From Candidatus Izemoplasma sp. (GTDB lineage: Bacteria > Bacillota_I > Bacilli_A > Izemoplasmatales > Izemoplasmataceae), in the NCBI GenBank assembly GCA_029939945.1, contig JAOZRX010000017.1, positions 1 through 32,800 on the forward strand: DNA of 32,800 nt, written 5' to 3'. The notes below the pieces were generated by a model. It did not search any database. It was not told where the DNA came from and saw only the letters and a list, made by a program, of their open reading frames with translations. Made by a program: the position numbers and the translations under genes. Within the stretch, counting starts at the first letter, position 1. Each line of letters opens with the position of its first letter. Below, piece by piece: positions 23,105 through 32,472 of the stretch.

Positions 23105-24943
23105 ATGCTTTATATTGACACCTTAACTAACAAAGAAAATCACTGTGGATTTTATTTTGGGTTAGAAGAGTATTTAATTAAGGATTATGACTATAATAGT
23201 GATATCTTTTTATTGTGGAGTGTAAAGCCCACTGTAATGATTGGAAGACACCAAATTACTAAGTCAGAAATTAATCAAGAATTTATTGATGCCAACAATA
23301 TTCATGTTGTAAGACGTAATAGTGGTGGAGGAGCAGTTTATACTGATCCTAATTGTCTTCAATTTTCTTTTATTACAAGTAACAAGAGTCATTCAGATAT
23401 CTTTAGAGGACAAGTAAACAATATTGTTAATGCAATTAAGAGTTTAGGTATTGACGCTGAGTTCACTGGAAGAAATGATATTTTATCTAGAGGACGGAAA
23501 TTTAGTGGGAATGCTGAATATATTTATAAAGATAGAATGGTTATGCATGGAACAATCTTATTTAAAACAGATTTTTCTAAACTTGTTGGCAGTTTAACAC
23601 CTGATAAGGCTAAGTTAACTAGCCATGCTATAAATAGTGTTAAAGCAAGAGTTATAAATATTGGCGAGTTACTTGAAATGAATCTTGATGAATTTTATAA
23701 TTATATTGTAAATCAAATAAGTACTAGCAAAATAGATTATAAAACATTAGATCTTGAAAAAGTTAAAGAATATTCGAAGAAATTTTATACTGAAGAATGG
23801 AACTATGGAAGAAGTCCTAAATATAAAATAAATAACAAGATTAAGTTTGATGCTGGAAACATCACAATTACAGTTAAAATTAAAAATGATGTTGTTAAAG
23901 ATTTAAAAATAAATGGAGACTATTTTAGTCTCAAAAAAATTGATATTCTTGAAAACGCTTTTATTGATGTGAATTTCAATTATGATAGTTTCCTAAACAT
24001 ATTAAAAAAGAATCGAGTTAAGGAGTATATTTATAAATTAAAGACAAGTGAGTTTTTAGAATTATTTTTTGGTAAAAGAAAGAAAAAGCGAATCAGTAAG
24101 CCAGATTACTTAAAAATTGATATGAAAAATCTTAATCAAGAAACTAAAAAAATTAGAGCACTTTTAAAACAACATAATTTATACTCAGTATGTCAAGAAG
24201 CAAGTTGCCCTAATCAGTTAGAATGTTTCGCTAGTAAAACAGCTACATTCATGATTTTAGGAAATCATTGTACTAGAAACTGTAAATTTTGTGATGTAAC
24301 TCACGGTAAACCTTTAAAAGTTGATCCTAAAGAGCCGATGAATCTTTTAAAGGCAACTACAGTAATGAATTTAAAACATTTAGTTATAACATCAGTTACA
24401 AGAGATGATTTAGAAGATTATGGATCTGATCAATTTGTAAAATGTGTTCAACTTGTAAAAAAAGAGAGACCTAAGACGACTATAGAAGTTCTAATTCCTG
24501 ACTTTATGGGAGATTATGAATCCTTAAGGAAAGTAATCGAATCTAAGCCAGATGTTATTAATCATAATTTAGAAACAATTGAAAGATTGTATGATGGCTT
24601 TAGAGATGGAGCAAAATATAAAAGAAGTTTAAAATTATTAAAAACAGCTAAAGAGATTAATCCGAATATTTTAACCAAATCAGGAATTATGGTTGGTATC
24701 GGAGAAACTCCTGATGAAGTATTAAATTTAATGGATGATTTGAGAAACGTAGGCTGTGATATTATTACTATCGGGCAATACTTAAGGCCATCTAAGGAAC
24801 ATACAGAAGTAGTAGAATATGTTAGTTTAGAGACTTTTGATATGTATAAACAAAAAGGTATTGAAAAAGGATTTAGATATACAGCGAGTGGACCACTTGT
24901 AAGAAGTTCGTATCAAGCGCTGAAACAATTTGAAGGAGATTGA
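23105..24943 (+). CDS. Fused lipoate-protein ligase A and lipoyl synthase
   Basis: A 612-aa fusion of two lipoylation enzymes. Residues 1 to about 320 are an LplA-type ligase: RRNSGGGAVYTDP (70-82) and KFSGNAEY with the active Lys132, then MHGTILFKTD. Residues about 335-612 are a complete lipoyl synthase: the auxiliary cluster cysteines C363, C368 and C374 (CQEASCPNQLEC), the radical SAM motif C389, C393 and C396 (CTRNCKFC), and the C-terminal GPLVRSSYQA with the RSSY motif. One chain could thus attach octanoate or lipoate and insert sulfur. It is the first gene of the glycine cleavage operon, whose H protein is the obvious substrate. The gcvT start codon lies three bases after its stop. Confidence 0.93.
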   Translation: MLYIDTLTNKENHCGFYFGLEEYLIKDYDYNSDIFLLWSVKPTVMIGRHQITKSEINQEFIDANNIHVVRRNSGGGAVYTDPNCLQFSFITSNKSHSDIFRGQVNNIVNAIKSLGIDAEFTGRNDILSRGRKFSGNAEYIYKDRMVMHGTILFKTDFSKLVGSLTPDKAKLTSHAINSVKARVINIGELLEMNLDEFYNYIVNQISTSKIDYKTLDLEKVKEYSKKFYTEEWNYGRSPKYKINNKIKFDAGNITITVKIKNDVVKDLKINGDYFSLKKIDILENAFIDVNFNYDSFLNILKKNRVKEYIYKLKTSEFLELFFGKRKKKRISKPDYLKIDMKNLNQETKKIRALLKQHNLYSVCQEASCPNQLECFASKTATFMILGNHCTRNCKFCDVTHGKPLKVDPKEPMNLLKATTVMNLKHLVITSVTRDDLEDYGSDQFVKCVQLVKKERPKTTIEVLIPDFMGDYESLRKVIESKPDVINHNLETIERLYDGFRDGAKYKRSLKLLKTAKEINPNILTKSGIMVGIGETPDEVLNLMDDLRNVGCDIITIGQYLRPSKEHTEVVEYVSLETFDMYKQKGIEKGFRYTASGPLVRSSYQALKQFEGD

Positions 24944-24945
24944 TT

Positions 24946-26034
24946 ATGAAAAAAACAGTTCTTTATGATTCACATCTTAAAGCCAATGCAAAAATGGTAG
25001 ACTTTGCTGGATTTATGATGCCTGTTATTTACACATCTATTTCAGAGGAACATATGTATGTAAGAGAAAAAGCAGGTATGTTCGATGTTTCACATATGGG
25101 TGAATTTTATGTAAAAGGAAAAGAAGCTGAAAAATTTGTCGATAACATTTTTACAAATGATGTATTATCAATGAATGAGAATCAAGTATTATACGGTATG
25201 ATGTGTTATCCTACTGGAGGAGTAGTAGATGATTTATTGGTTTATAAAATTAATAGAGAATCATTTATTATGATTGTAAATGCATCAAATATCGATAAAG
25301 ATTTTGAATGGGCTACAAAAAATAATAGTTTTGATTGTACTTTAACAAATGAATCAGATAAAATTTCAGAAATAGCGTTACAAGGACCATTAGCTGAGAA
25401 AATACTAAACCCATTAACTGATTTTGAATTAACAAATTTATCATTTTTTACATTTGCTTATATAAAAATTAATGGAAAAGACGTCTTAGTATCAAGAACT
25501 GGATATACAGGGGAAGATGGATTTGAAATTTATGGTGACCATGATGTTATTGTAAAAATATGGGACGAATTACTTGAAGCAGGTAAAGATGATATTATGC
25601 CTTGTGGTCTCGGTTGTAGAGATACTCTTCGCTTTGAAGTTGCTCTTCCATTATATGGAAACGAACTTTCAAAAGATATTACTCCAATTGAAGCAGGTCT
25701 TAGCTTTGCAGTTAAACTTGAAGCAGGTGACTTTATTGGAAAAGACGTATTAGTTGCTCAAAAACTTAATAAAACTACAAGAAGAATTGTAGGATTAAAA
25801 TTACTAGATAAAGGAATTATTAGACATGGCTACAAAGTCTATCATGGAGATACACTTGTTGGTGAAGTAACAACTGGATATAAATCACCAAGTACAGGTG
25901 AAACGGTCGCAATGGCGATGATTGATAGACCATATGATAAATTAAGAACAGAATTAACAGTGGATGTACGTGGCAAAAGGAAAAATGTTGTAGTAAGAAA
26001 TAAAAAATTCTATCAAAAAAGTTACAAAAATTAA
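24946..26034 (+). CDS. gcvT: Glycine cleavage system T protein (aminomethyltransferase)
   Basis: A 362-aa tetrahydrofolate-dependent aminomethyltransferase. It releases ammonia from the aminomethyl-lipoyl arm of H protein and forms methylene-tetrahydrofolate. Typical features are FAGFMMPVIYTSISEEH near the N-terminus, FDVSHMGEFYVKG, GGVVDDLLVYK with the conserved Asp pair, RTGYTGEDGFEIY and the C-terminal GEVTTGYKSPSTGETVAMA. The ATG at 24946 has GAAGGAG at 24932-24938. It follows directly on the LplA-LipA fusion in the same operon. Confidence 0.96.
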   Translation: MKKTVLYDSHLKANAKMVDFAGFMMPVIYTSISEEHMYVREKAGMFDVSHMGEFYVKGKEAEKFVDNIFTNDVLSMNENQVLYGMMCYPTGGVVDDLLVYKINRESFIMIVNASNIDKDFEWATKNNSFDCTLTNESDKISEIALQGPLAEKILNPLTDFELTNLSFFTFAYIKINGKDVLVSRTGYTGEDGFEIYGDHDVIVKIWDELLEAGKDDIMPCGLGCRDTLRFEVALPLYGNELSKDITPIEAGLSFAVKLEAGDFIGKDVLVAQKLNKTTRRIVGLKLLDKGIIRHGYKVYHGDTLVGEVTTGYKSPSTGETVAMAMIDRPYDKLRTELTVDVRGKRKNVVVRNKKFYQKSYKN

Positions 26035-26049
26035 TAGGAGGTATGAAAG

Positions 26050-26427
26050 ATGAGTAAAATAGTAGAAGGTTTATATTACACTAACACTCACGAATGGGTA
26101 AAAGTGGAAGAAGGATTTGCATTTATAGGAATAACAGATTATGCTCAAGAAAGTTTAGGAGAAATCGTATTTGTAGAATTACCTGAAGAAGAAGATCAAG
26201 TTGAAGCTGGAGAAGAATTCTCAGCAATTGAATCTGTAAAAGCTGCTTCAGATGTCTTAAGTCCAATCACAGGGATTATCGTGCTTATTAATGATGATTT
26301 AGAAGATGCACCAGAACTTTTGAATGAAGATTCATATGAAAATTGGATCGTAAAAGTAGAAATTGAAGATAAAACAGAATTAAATAAATTGCTTAATGCT
26401 GAAGAATATAAAGAAATCTGCGAATAG
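26050..26427 (+). CDS. gcvH: Glycine cleavage system H protein
   Basis: A 125-aa carrier protein of normal length. The lipoylated lysine is K64 in AIESVKAASDV. THEWVKVEEGFAFIGITDYA near the N-terminus is the family signature. It shuttles the aminomethyl group between P, T and L proteins and is the likely substrate of the LplA-LipA fusion. AGGAGG at 26036-26041 precedes the ATG. The gene lies between gcvT and gcvPA. Confidence 0.97.
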   Translation: MSKIVEGLYYTNTHEWVKVEEGFAFIGITDYAQESLGEIVFVELPEEEDQVEAGEEFSAIESVKAASDVLSPITGIIVLINDDLEDAPELLNEDSYENWIVKVEIEDKTELNKLLNAEEYKEICE

Positions 26428-26439
26428 GAGTGATTAATT

Positions 26440-27768
26440 ATGTTTAAGTATTTACCTCACACACAAAAAGACATACAGGAAATGCTAGAGGTAATTGGTA
26501 TAAACAGTTTAGACGATTTGTTTAGTGAAATTCCAAGTGATTTATTAGGACACGAACTAGATATTCCTAAAGCTCACAGTGAATTAGAAATTTACAAAAG
26601 ATTTGCTGATTTAGCAGCAAAAAACAAGTATTTAATTCCTTTTGTAGGTGCTGGTGCGTATGATCATTACACACCTTCAGTAATTAAACATATAATCTCA
26701 AGACAAGAATTCTTAACTGCCTATACTCCATATCAACCTGAGATATCACAAGGTACTCTTCAATACATTTTTGAGTATCAAAGTATTATTTCAGAATTAA
26801 CTGGTATGCATGTATCAAATGCATCAATGTATGATGGTGCTACAGCTACTGCTGAAGCAATGTTTATGGCTACAAACGTCAGAAAAAGAAATAAAATATT
26901 AATATCAAAAACAGTTAATCCAAACATAATCAATGTTGTAAAAACATATGCATTATATCACGGATTAGAAGTAGAATTAGTTGAAGAAAAAGACGGTATT
27001 ACTAATATTGAAGATTTTAAGAATAAAAATTCAAACGAGTATGCTGGAATTATTGTTCAAAATCCTAATTTCTATGGAATAGTTGAAGATTACTCTGATT
27101 ATCGCAATATCTTAGATGAAACAAAAGGATTATTCATTATGAATCATGATCTTGGAGGATTAACCATCTTAAAAACACCTGAAGAGTATGGTGTTGATAT
27201 TGCTGTAGGTGATGGTCAAACTTTAGGTATCCCGTTATCATTTGGTGGTCCTTATATTGGCTATTTAGCATCTACAAAGAAATTGATGCGAAAAATGCCG
27301 GGTCGAATTTGTGGTGTTACAAAAGATAGTGAAGGAAAACGTGCTTACGTATTAACTCTTCAAGCTAGAGAACAACATATTAGAAGAGAAAAAGCTGTTT
27401 CTAATATTTGTTCAAATCAAAGTTTGATGGCTTTATTTGTTACTGTATATACTGCAGTAATGGGTAAAGAAGGGATTAAAGAAGCTCAAGCTAATAGTGT
27501 TAATGCTACGCATTATCTATATGAAAAAATTACAAAATTACCTAAATTCAACAAAGTATTTAAACATGATTTCTTTAAAGATTGTACTATTGAAACATCT
27601 TTAGATCCAAAAATGATAAATCAAAAATTACTTGAACAAGGAATTTTAGGACCTCTTTCAATTGGTAAATATGATGAATCCAAAAAGAATTTACTTCTCT
27701 TTTCAGCAACAGAAAAAAGAACTAAAACAGAAATTGACAAACTTGTCAATGTATTGGAGGCGTTATAA
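26440..27768 (+). CDS. gcvPA: Glycine dehydrogenase (decarboxylating) subunit 1
   Basis: A 442-aa alpha subunit of the split P protein. Family stretches are FVGAGAYDHYTPSVIKHI, SQGTLQYIFEYQSIISELTG and MYDGATATAEAMFMA. The middle holds IPLSFGGPYIGYLAS and GRICGVTKDSEGKRAYVL. It has no PLP lysine of its own and works with the beta subunit encoded next. GAATAGGAG precedes the ATG. The gene overlaps gcvPB by one base, which supports equal production of the two subunits. Confidence 0.96.
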   Translation: MFKYLPHTQKDIQEMLEVIGINSLDDLFSEIPSDLLGHELDIPKAHSELEIYKRFADLAAKNKYLIPFVGAGAYDHYTPSVIKHIISRQEFLTAYTPYQPEISQGTLQYIFEYQSIISELTGMHVSNASMYDGATATAEAMFMATNVRKRNKILISKTVNPNIINVVKTYALYHGLEVELVEEKDGITNIEDFKNKNSNEYAGIIVQNPNFYGIVEDYSDYRNILDETKGLFIMNHDLGGLTILKTPEEYGVDIAVGDGQTLGIPLSFGGPYIGYLASTKKLMRKMPGRICGVTKDSEGKRAYVLTLQAREQHIRREKAVSNICSNQSLMALFVTVYTAVMGKEGIKEAQANSVNATHYLYEKITKLPKFNKVFKHDFFKDCTIETSLDPKMINQKLLEQGILGPLSIGKYDESKKNLLLFSATEKRTKTEIDKLVNVLEAL

Positions 27769-29213
27769 TGTACTACGATAAATTGATATTTGAGATTTCT
27801 AAAGAGGGAAGAAAAGGATTTTCATTACCAAAAAGTGAATTTACAAGTCATAAACTAGAAAATGAATTACTAAGAAAAAGCGATGCTTTATTACCTGAAG
27901 TAAGTGAATTAGATGTAGTAAGACATTATACAAATGTTTCATTTAAGAACTTTGGAGTAGAAAAAGGTTTCTATCCTCTAGGTTCTTGTACAATGAAATA
28001 TAATCCAAAGGTAAATGAAGACATAGCTAGTATGTCTGAATTTAATATGCATCCGTACCAACCTCTTGAATCAGTTCAAGGAACGTTAGAAATATATTAT
28101 GAAACACAAAAAATATTAAGTGAACTAAGTGGATTGCATACCTATTCATTAAATCCTTATGCTGGAGCACATGGTGAACTAGTTGGATTAATGATTATGA
28201 AGAAATATCATATGGATCGTAATGACTTATTGAGAACAAAAGTTATTGTACCTGACAGTGCGCATGGAACTAACCCAGCAAGTGCAGTAGTAGCTGGATT
28301 TGAAAGTATTGAAGTAGTTTCAAATAGTGATGGTACTGTTAATATTGATAGTTTGAAAGAATTGTTAAGTGATGAAATAGCTGGAATTATGCTAACTAAT
28401 CCAAATACAATTGGAATGTTTGAAAAAGATATTTTAGAAATAGCTAAATTAGTTCATGATGCTGGTGGGTTGCTATATTACGATGGAGCTAACTTAAATC
28501 CAATTTTAGGATTAGCCCGTCCAGGAGATATGGGATTTGACATTATGCATATTAACTTACATAAAACATTCTCAACTCCTCATGGAGGAGGAGGACCAGG
28601 AAGTGGACCAGTTGGTGTAGTTGAGCATTTAGTTAAATATTTACCTAGTCCAGTTGTAAAAAAAGTAGATGATAAATTTATAATTGAAGATACAAATGAT
28701 TCGACAATTGGACAAGTATCACACTTTTATGGAAATATGGGTGTAGTAATCAAAGCATATACATATTTATTAACAGTTGGAAAAGAGAATATGGGTAATA
28801 TTGGAAGATTTAGTGTTCTTAATGCTAACTATATTAAAGAATCACTTAAAGATGATTATTTATTACCAATAAAAGGAATATGTAAACATGAATTTGTATT
28901 TGATGGATTAATTGACAAATCAGAACATGTTACAACATTGGATGTAGCTAAAAGATTACTTGATTACGATGTTCATCCACCAACAGTATATTTTCCATTA
29001 GTATTTAAAGAATCATTAATGATTGAACCAACTGAAACTGAGAGTAAAGATACAATTGATGAATTCATTAAAGTTATGAAAATCATTGCTGAAGAAGCAA
29101 GAAATACTCCTGATTTAGTAAAAGGAGCTCCATATAATACAGTCGTTAAAAGACTTGATGAAGCGACAGCTGCAAGAAAACCACTTGTTAAATATCGTGA
29201 TTTGCTAGAATGA
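27768..29213 (+). CDS. gcvPB: Glycine dehydrogenase (decarboxylating) subunit 2
   Basis: A 481-aa beta subunit of the P protein, the PLP-binding half. The cofactor lysine is K266 in NLHKTFSTPHGGGGPGSGP. GFYPLGSCTMKYNPK near the N-terminus and PDSAHGTNPASA are also typical. It decarboxylates glycine and loads the aminomethyl group on lipoyl-GcvH. GGAGGC at 27756-27761 is the ribosome binding site. The stop overlaps the start of lpd (ATGA). Confidence 0.97.
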   Translation: MYYDKLIFEISKEGRKGFSLPKSEFTSHKLENELLRKSDALLPEVSELDVVRHYTNVSFKNFGVEKGFYPLGSCTMKYNPKVNEDIASMSEFNMHPYQPLESVQGTLEIYYETQKILSELSGLHTYSLNPYAGAHGELVGLMIMKKYHMDRNDLLRTKVIVPDSAHGTNPASAVVAGFESIEVVSNSDGTVNIDSLKELLSDEIAGIMLTNPNTIGMFEKDILEIAKLVHDAGGLLYYDGANLNPILGLARPGDMGFDIMHINLHKTFSTPHGGGGPGSGPVGVVEHLVKYLPSPVVKKVDDKFIIEDTNDSTIGQVSHFYGNMGVVIKAYTYLLTVGKENMGNIGRFSVLNANYIKESLKDDYLLPIKGICKHEFVFDGLIDKSEHVTTLDVAKRLLDYDVHPPTVYFPLVFKESLMIEPTETESKDTIDEFIKVMKIIAEEARNTPDLVKGAPYNTVVKRLDEATAARKPLVKYRDLLE

Positions 29214-30550
29214 AAGATTTAGTAATTATAGGAGCCGGACCAGGTGGATTTGATGCCGCAATTTTTGCAAAAGAACATGGTCTTGATGTAACTTTAATTG
29301 AAAAACATAAAGTTGGTGGAACTTGTTTAAACTATGGGTGTATACCTACGAAAGCTTTATATCATAATGCAAGTACAGTTAAGAATATGGAAGAACTTAA
29401 TGTTTTTGGAATAGAAGTAGATAAGTATTCTATTGATTACAATGCAATCAAAGCAAGAAAAGAAGAAATAGTAGCTAGCCAAGTAGGAAATATAATACTA
29501 ACATTAAAAAAACTTGGAGTAGAGTTAATAGAAGGAAATGCAACAATTGTTTCTAAAAATCAGGTTCTTGTGAATGATATAATTATCGAAACTAAGAATA
29601 TCATTATAGCTACAGGATCTGTTTCAAAATTGCTATCTTTTGAAGGTAGTGATTTACCAATTGTAAATGACTCTACAGGTATCTTGTCTCTAAAAGAGTT
29701 TCCAAAGAAGATGGTTATAGTAGGAGCTGGAGTAATTGGTTGCGAGATGGCAACAATATTTAATTATTTTGAGTGTGAAGTTACACTAGTTGAATATGAA
29801 AAAGAAATCTTACCACCACTTGACACAGATATTAAAAAACGCGCTCGTAATTTATACAAGCGCCAAGGAATAAAAATTTATACAAAATCTGCATTTAAGA
29901 AATTAATTCAAAAGGATTCATCTTATTTCGCAGTTATTGAAAGTAAAGGTAAAACAATTGAGATTGAAACTGATTATATCTTACTAAGCACAGGAAGAGT
30001 ACCAAACTATGGAGGTCTAGATTTAGATAAGCAGGGTATAAAACTATCTAAAACTGGAATAGAAGTAAATGAATTCTTCCAAACAAGTATTGATAATATT
30101 TACGCTATTGGAGACGTAACTGGTATTCTAATGCTTGCGCATAAAGCAACATATGATGGATATAAGGCAGTTAGTCATATTTTGAATAAAGATATGGATA
30201 TTAATTTTGATCAAGTACCTAGTGTAGTATTTAGTTTTCCTGAAATTGCAACTGTAGGAGTAACTGAACAAGAACTCGAAGGTAAAACTTACCGTACTAA
30301 TAAGTATCTTTTTAAAACAAATGCTAAAGCACAATGTGCTAATGAAACTGATGGTTTCATTAAAATGATTATTGATGAAGATGATATCTTAGTAGGATGT
30401 CATATAATCGGTGTTCATGCATCAAATTTAATCCATGAAGTTACTTCGATAATGTATAAGAAGATAAATATTAATGAGTATAAAAATATAATTCATGCCC
30501 ATCCGACTATAAGTGAAGTAGTAGGAGAGTGTATTAAAGGATTTCACTAA
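29210..30550 (+). CDS. lpdA: Dihydrolipoyl dehydrogenase (L protein)
   Basis: A 446-aa flavoprotein that reoxidises dihydrolipoyl-GcvH with NAD+. The FAD motif is IIGAGPGGFDAAIFA, the redox disulfide C39/C44 is in GGTCLNYGCIPTK, the NAD motif is IVGAGVIGCEMATIF, and the catalytic pair H431/E436 is in HPTISEVVGE. It has no N-terminal lipoyl domain. Translation is probably coupled to gcvPB through ATGA, since no strong ribosome binding site precedes it. It closes the glycine cleavage operon. Confidence 0.95.
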   Translation: MKDLVIIGAGPGGFDAAIFAKEHGLDVTLIEKHKVGGTCLNYGCIPTKALYHNASTVKNMEELNVFGIEVDKYSIDYNAIKARKEEIVASQVGNIILTLKKLGVELIEGNATIVSKNQVLVNDIIIETKNIIIATGSVSKLLSFEGSDLPIVNDSTGILSLKEFPKKMVIVGAGVIGCEMATIFNYFECEVTLVEYEKEILPPLDTDIKKRARNLYKRQGIKIYTKSAFKKLIQKDSSYFAVIESKGKTIEIETDYILLSTGRVPNYGGLDLDKQGIKLSKTGIEVNEFFQTSIDNIYAIGDVTGILMLAHKATYDGYKAVSHILNKDMDINFDQVPSVVFSFPEIATVGVTEQELEGKTYRTNKYLFKTNAKAQCANETDGFIKMIIDEDDILVGCHIIGVHASNLIHEVTSIMYKKININEYKNIIHAHPTISEVVGECIKGFH

Positions 30551-30564
30551 ATAATATTTCATAA

Positions 30565-30592
30565 AAAACACCAACAAATTTGTTGGTGTTTT
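30565..30592. terminator. Bidirectional terminator
   Basis: A 14-base-pair perfect stem, AAAACACCAACAAA with TTTGTTGGTGTTTT, between the convergent lpd and PilX-like genes. Confidence 0.92.
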
Positions 30593-30600
30593 ATTTGCAT

Positions 30601-32421
30601 CTATTCTAATATGAACTCACTTGTTTCAAAGGTATACTCACCCTCAGTTAAAACAACTGATTCAAATGGAGGAAGGTTATCAAATACATAATCGTACCAC
30701 CATGCTGTGATACCATCCATCTCGTATCTCCATACATTGTTAAGTGGGTTGGCAACTCCAGATGTATTAATATACCCTGAATAACTATTAATTACTATTC
30801 CATTTATTGGTGTTCCAGACTCATCATTCATAAATATTTGATTTTCTGGGTGAAGTCCAGCTGCTCTAGCAAAAATTGCTCCTTCGGATACTATCTCAGA
30901 ATTAACTACATCAATATAGATTGATTCCTCAGAATATAAGAACATTCTAAATTCAGGAGGCCAATCTGCTGGAGTATGAGTTTCTTCATGTTCTTCGATA
31001 ATGATATTATCTCCTGATAAAAGTGTAAACCCTTGATTCCAGTTGTCTGTAGTAAATCCCTCATCTTCGTCAAAATTCACAAATGTTTGACCGGTGACAA
31101 TAAAAGTTCCATCAATATCATAAGATTTTCCGGTGATATATAAATCCCCAAAAACAACTATTTTTCCATACATATTACTATTATTATTTCCATGCTCTGT
31201 TCCAACAAGATATAAATCTCCGAAATTTATCAAGGATTCAGTATATAATCCTTCCCATCCTCCTGAAACTGTCATTATTATACTATCTTCTATAGTTAAA
31301 GTACCTTTATTAATTAAAGAGTATTTTTGACCATTTCCATTTCTTGAAAAAATACTATTAAAATCAATTGGAGCTATTGCTTCAAATCCAGTAATATCTA
31401 TAAATTCACTATTGTTATCTAATTTCCATCTTCTAAAACTTCCCCATCGATATTTTGCTTCAATTGGCTCTGAGTAAGATGTAATAACATCTTCAACATT
31501 TTCCATTGTTAATACGAGATCAGATGGTAATGTCGCATCAGATTCTGGAGCCTCATCTCTTAGAAAATCAAATAAGTATTCTTCAAAACTGAAATCTCCA
31601 AAGAAATCTGCGATGTTTGCATCACTTATAATGTTTCCTTTATCTTGAAGTGCACTTCCTTCTACATCAATATAATTTGATTCATTTCTAATCACAAATG
31701 GATTTTCAGAACTGTTTATAGTAAAACAATCTTGTTCACAATATTTATATTCATCGTAAGCCCAAATTTCTGCAGGAGTATTATTAGAGAAAACTGGGAA
31801 TTCTTCGGATGATTGTGGTGTTACATGTTGAGTAGTGTATCCATCTCTGACATAAGGTGCCTCACCGGCTAACCATATATCATGTCCATATATTTTTTCT
31901 ACATCATATCTTCCACCATTTAATATAAGTGTTCCGTTTGTACCTACAGAAAATTCAAAAGGTGTAAAACCAACTAATTCAGAACCAACATTTGATACAA
32001 AGCAAAGTTTATATATTACTGAATCATTTGGTAACTCAACAGCGAATTTATATGCAGCTGATTCACTACTTCCTTCTTCACCATAGCCAAGTGCAGCTGA
32101 TTCATCAGTAACTATTACTCCATAATCAGCAAATATTCTTGGTATTTCTGTATTGTCGAATGCTGTATAGTTTCCAGGATCTGTAAACTCAATGTATTCT
32201 TCAAACTCGTTGATTGCGATACTTATTAATCCTTTAGCAGTACTATCAGAATTTACTTGCTCAATTTCTAAAGTTGTCGCTCCTGATAAGTTAACTGTTA
32301 CTTGAGTAATTGTAGTCAAAGAAAACGTTAAAACAGTGATAACAGCAATTGCCGTCACTAGTGCGCTCCCACGCTCATTATTTAAAATGGATTTTTTAAA
32401 TAGTTTTTTAAATTTCTTCAT
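30601..32421 (-). CDS. PilX-like exported protein with long beta-rich body
   Basis: A 606-aa protein. A short basic N-terminus (KKFKKLFKK) leads into NNERGSALVTAIAVITVLTF, a hydrophobic helix at residues about 17-45. This resembles PilX/minor-pilin N-termini (RG-S/A-A-L), but without the canonical G-F-x-x-x-E cleavage site. The body is acidic, rich in Asn, Ser, Thr and aromatic residues. Its second half has repeated short strands (INKGTLTIEDS, NFGDLYLVG, VFGDLYITG), suggesting a beta-helix-like fold. The second ATG (32421) suits the spacing from GAGGTG better than the first (32424). No assembly genes lie nearby. Surface attachment or a pilus-like role is inferred only from the N-terminus. Confidence 0.65.
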   Translation of the reverse strand: MKKFKKLFKKSILNNERGSALVTAIAVITVLTFSLTTITQVTVNLSGATTLEIEQVNSDSTAKGLISIAINEFEEYIEFTDPGNYTAFDNTEIPRIFADYGVIVTDESAALGYGEEGSSESAAYKFAVELPNDSVIYKLCFVSNVGSELVGFTPFEFSVGTNGTLILNGGRYDVEKIYGHDIWLAGEAPYVRDGYTTQHVTPQSSEEFPVFSNNTPAEIWAYDEYKYCEQDCFTINSSENPFVIRNESNYIDVEGSALQDKGNIISDANIADFFGDFSFEEYLFDFLRDEAPESDATLPSDLVLTMENVEDVITSYSEPIEAKYRWGSFRRWKLDNNSEFIDITGFEAIAPIDFNSIFSRNGNGQKYSLINKGTLTIEDSIIMTVSGGWEGLYTESLINFGDLYLVGTEHGNNNSNMYGKIVVFGDLYITGKSYDIDGTFIVTGQTFVNFDEDEGFTTDNWNQGFTLLSGDNIIIEEHEETHTPADWPPEFRMFLYSEESIYIDVVNSEIVSEGAIFARAAGLHPENQIFMNDESGTPINGIVINSYSGYINTSGVANPLNNVWRYEMDGITAWWYDYVFDNLPPFESVVLTEGEYTFETSEFILE

Positions 32422-32443
32422 CATAATCACCTCTATCGATTTA

Positions 32444-32472
32444 AATATACCATAATTAAGATAGAATATCAA
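32444..32472 (-). promoter_or_regulatory. Promoter of the PilX-like gene
   Basis: On the - strand the sequence has TTGATA (32472-32467), a 17-base spacer and an extended -10, TGGTATATT, ending at 32444. GAGGTG at 32433-32428 follows. Confidence 0.8.
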
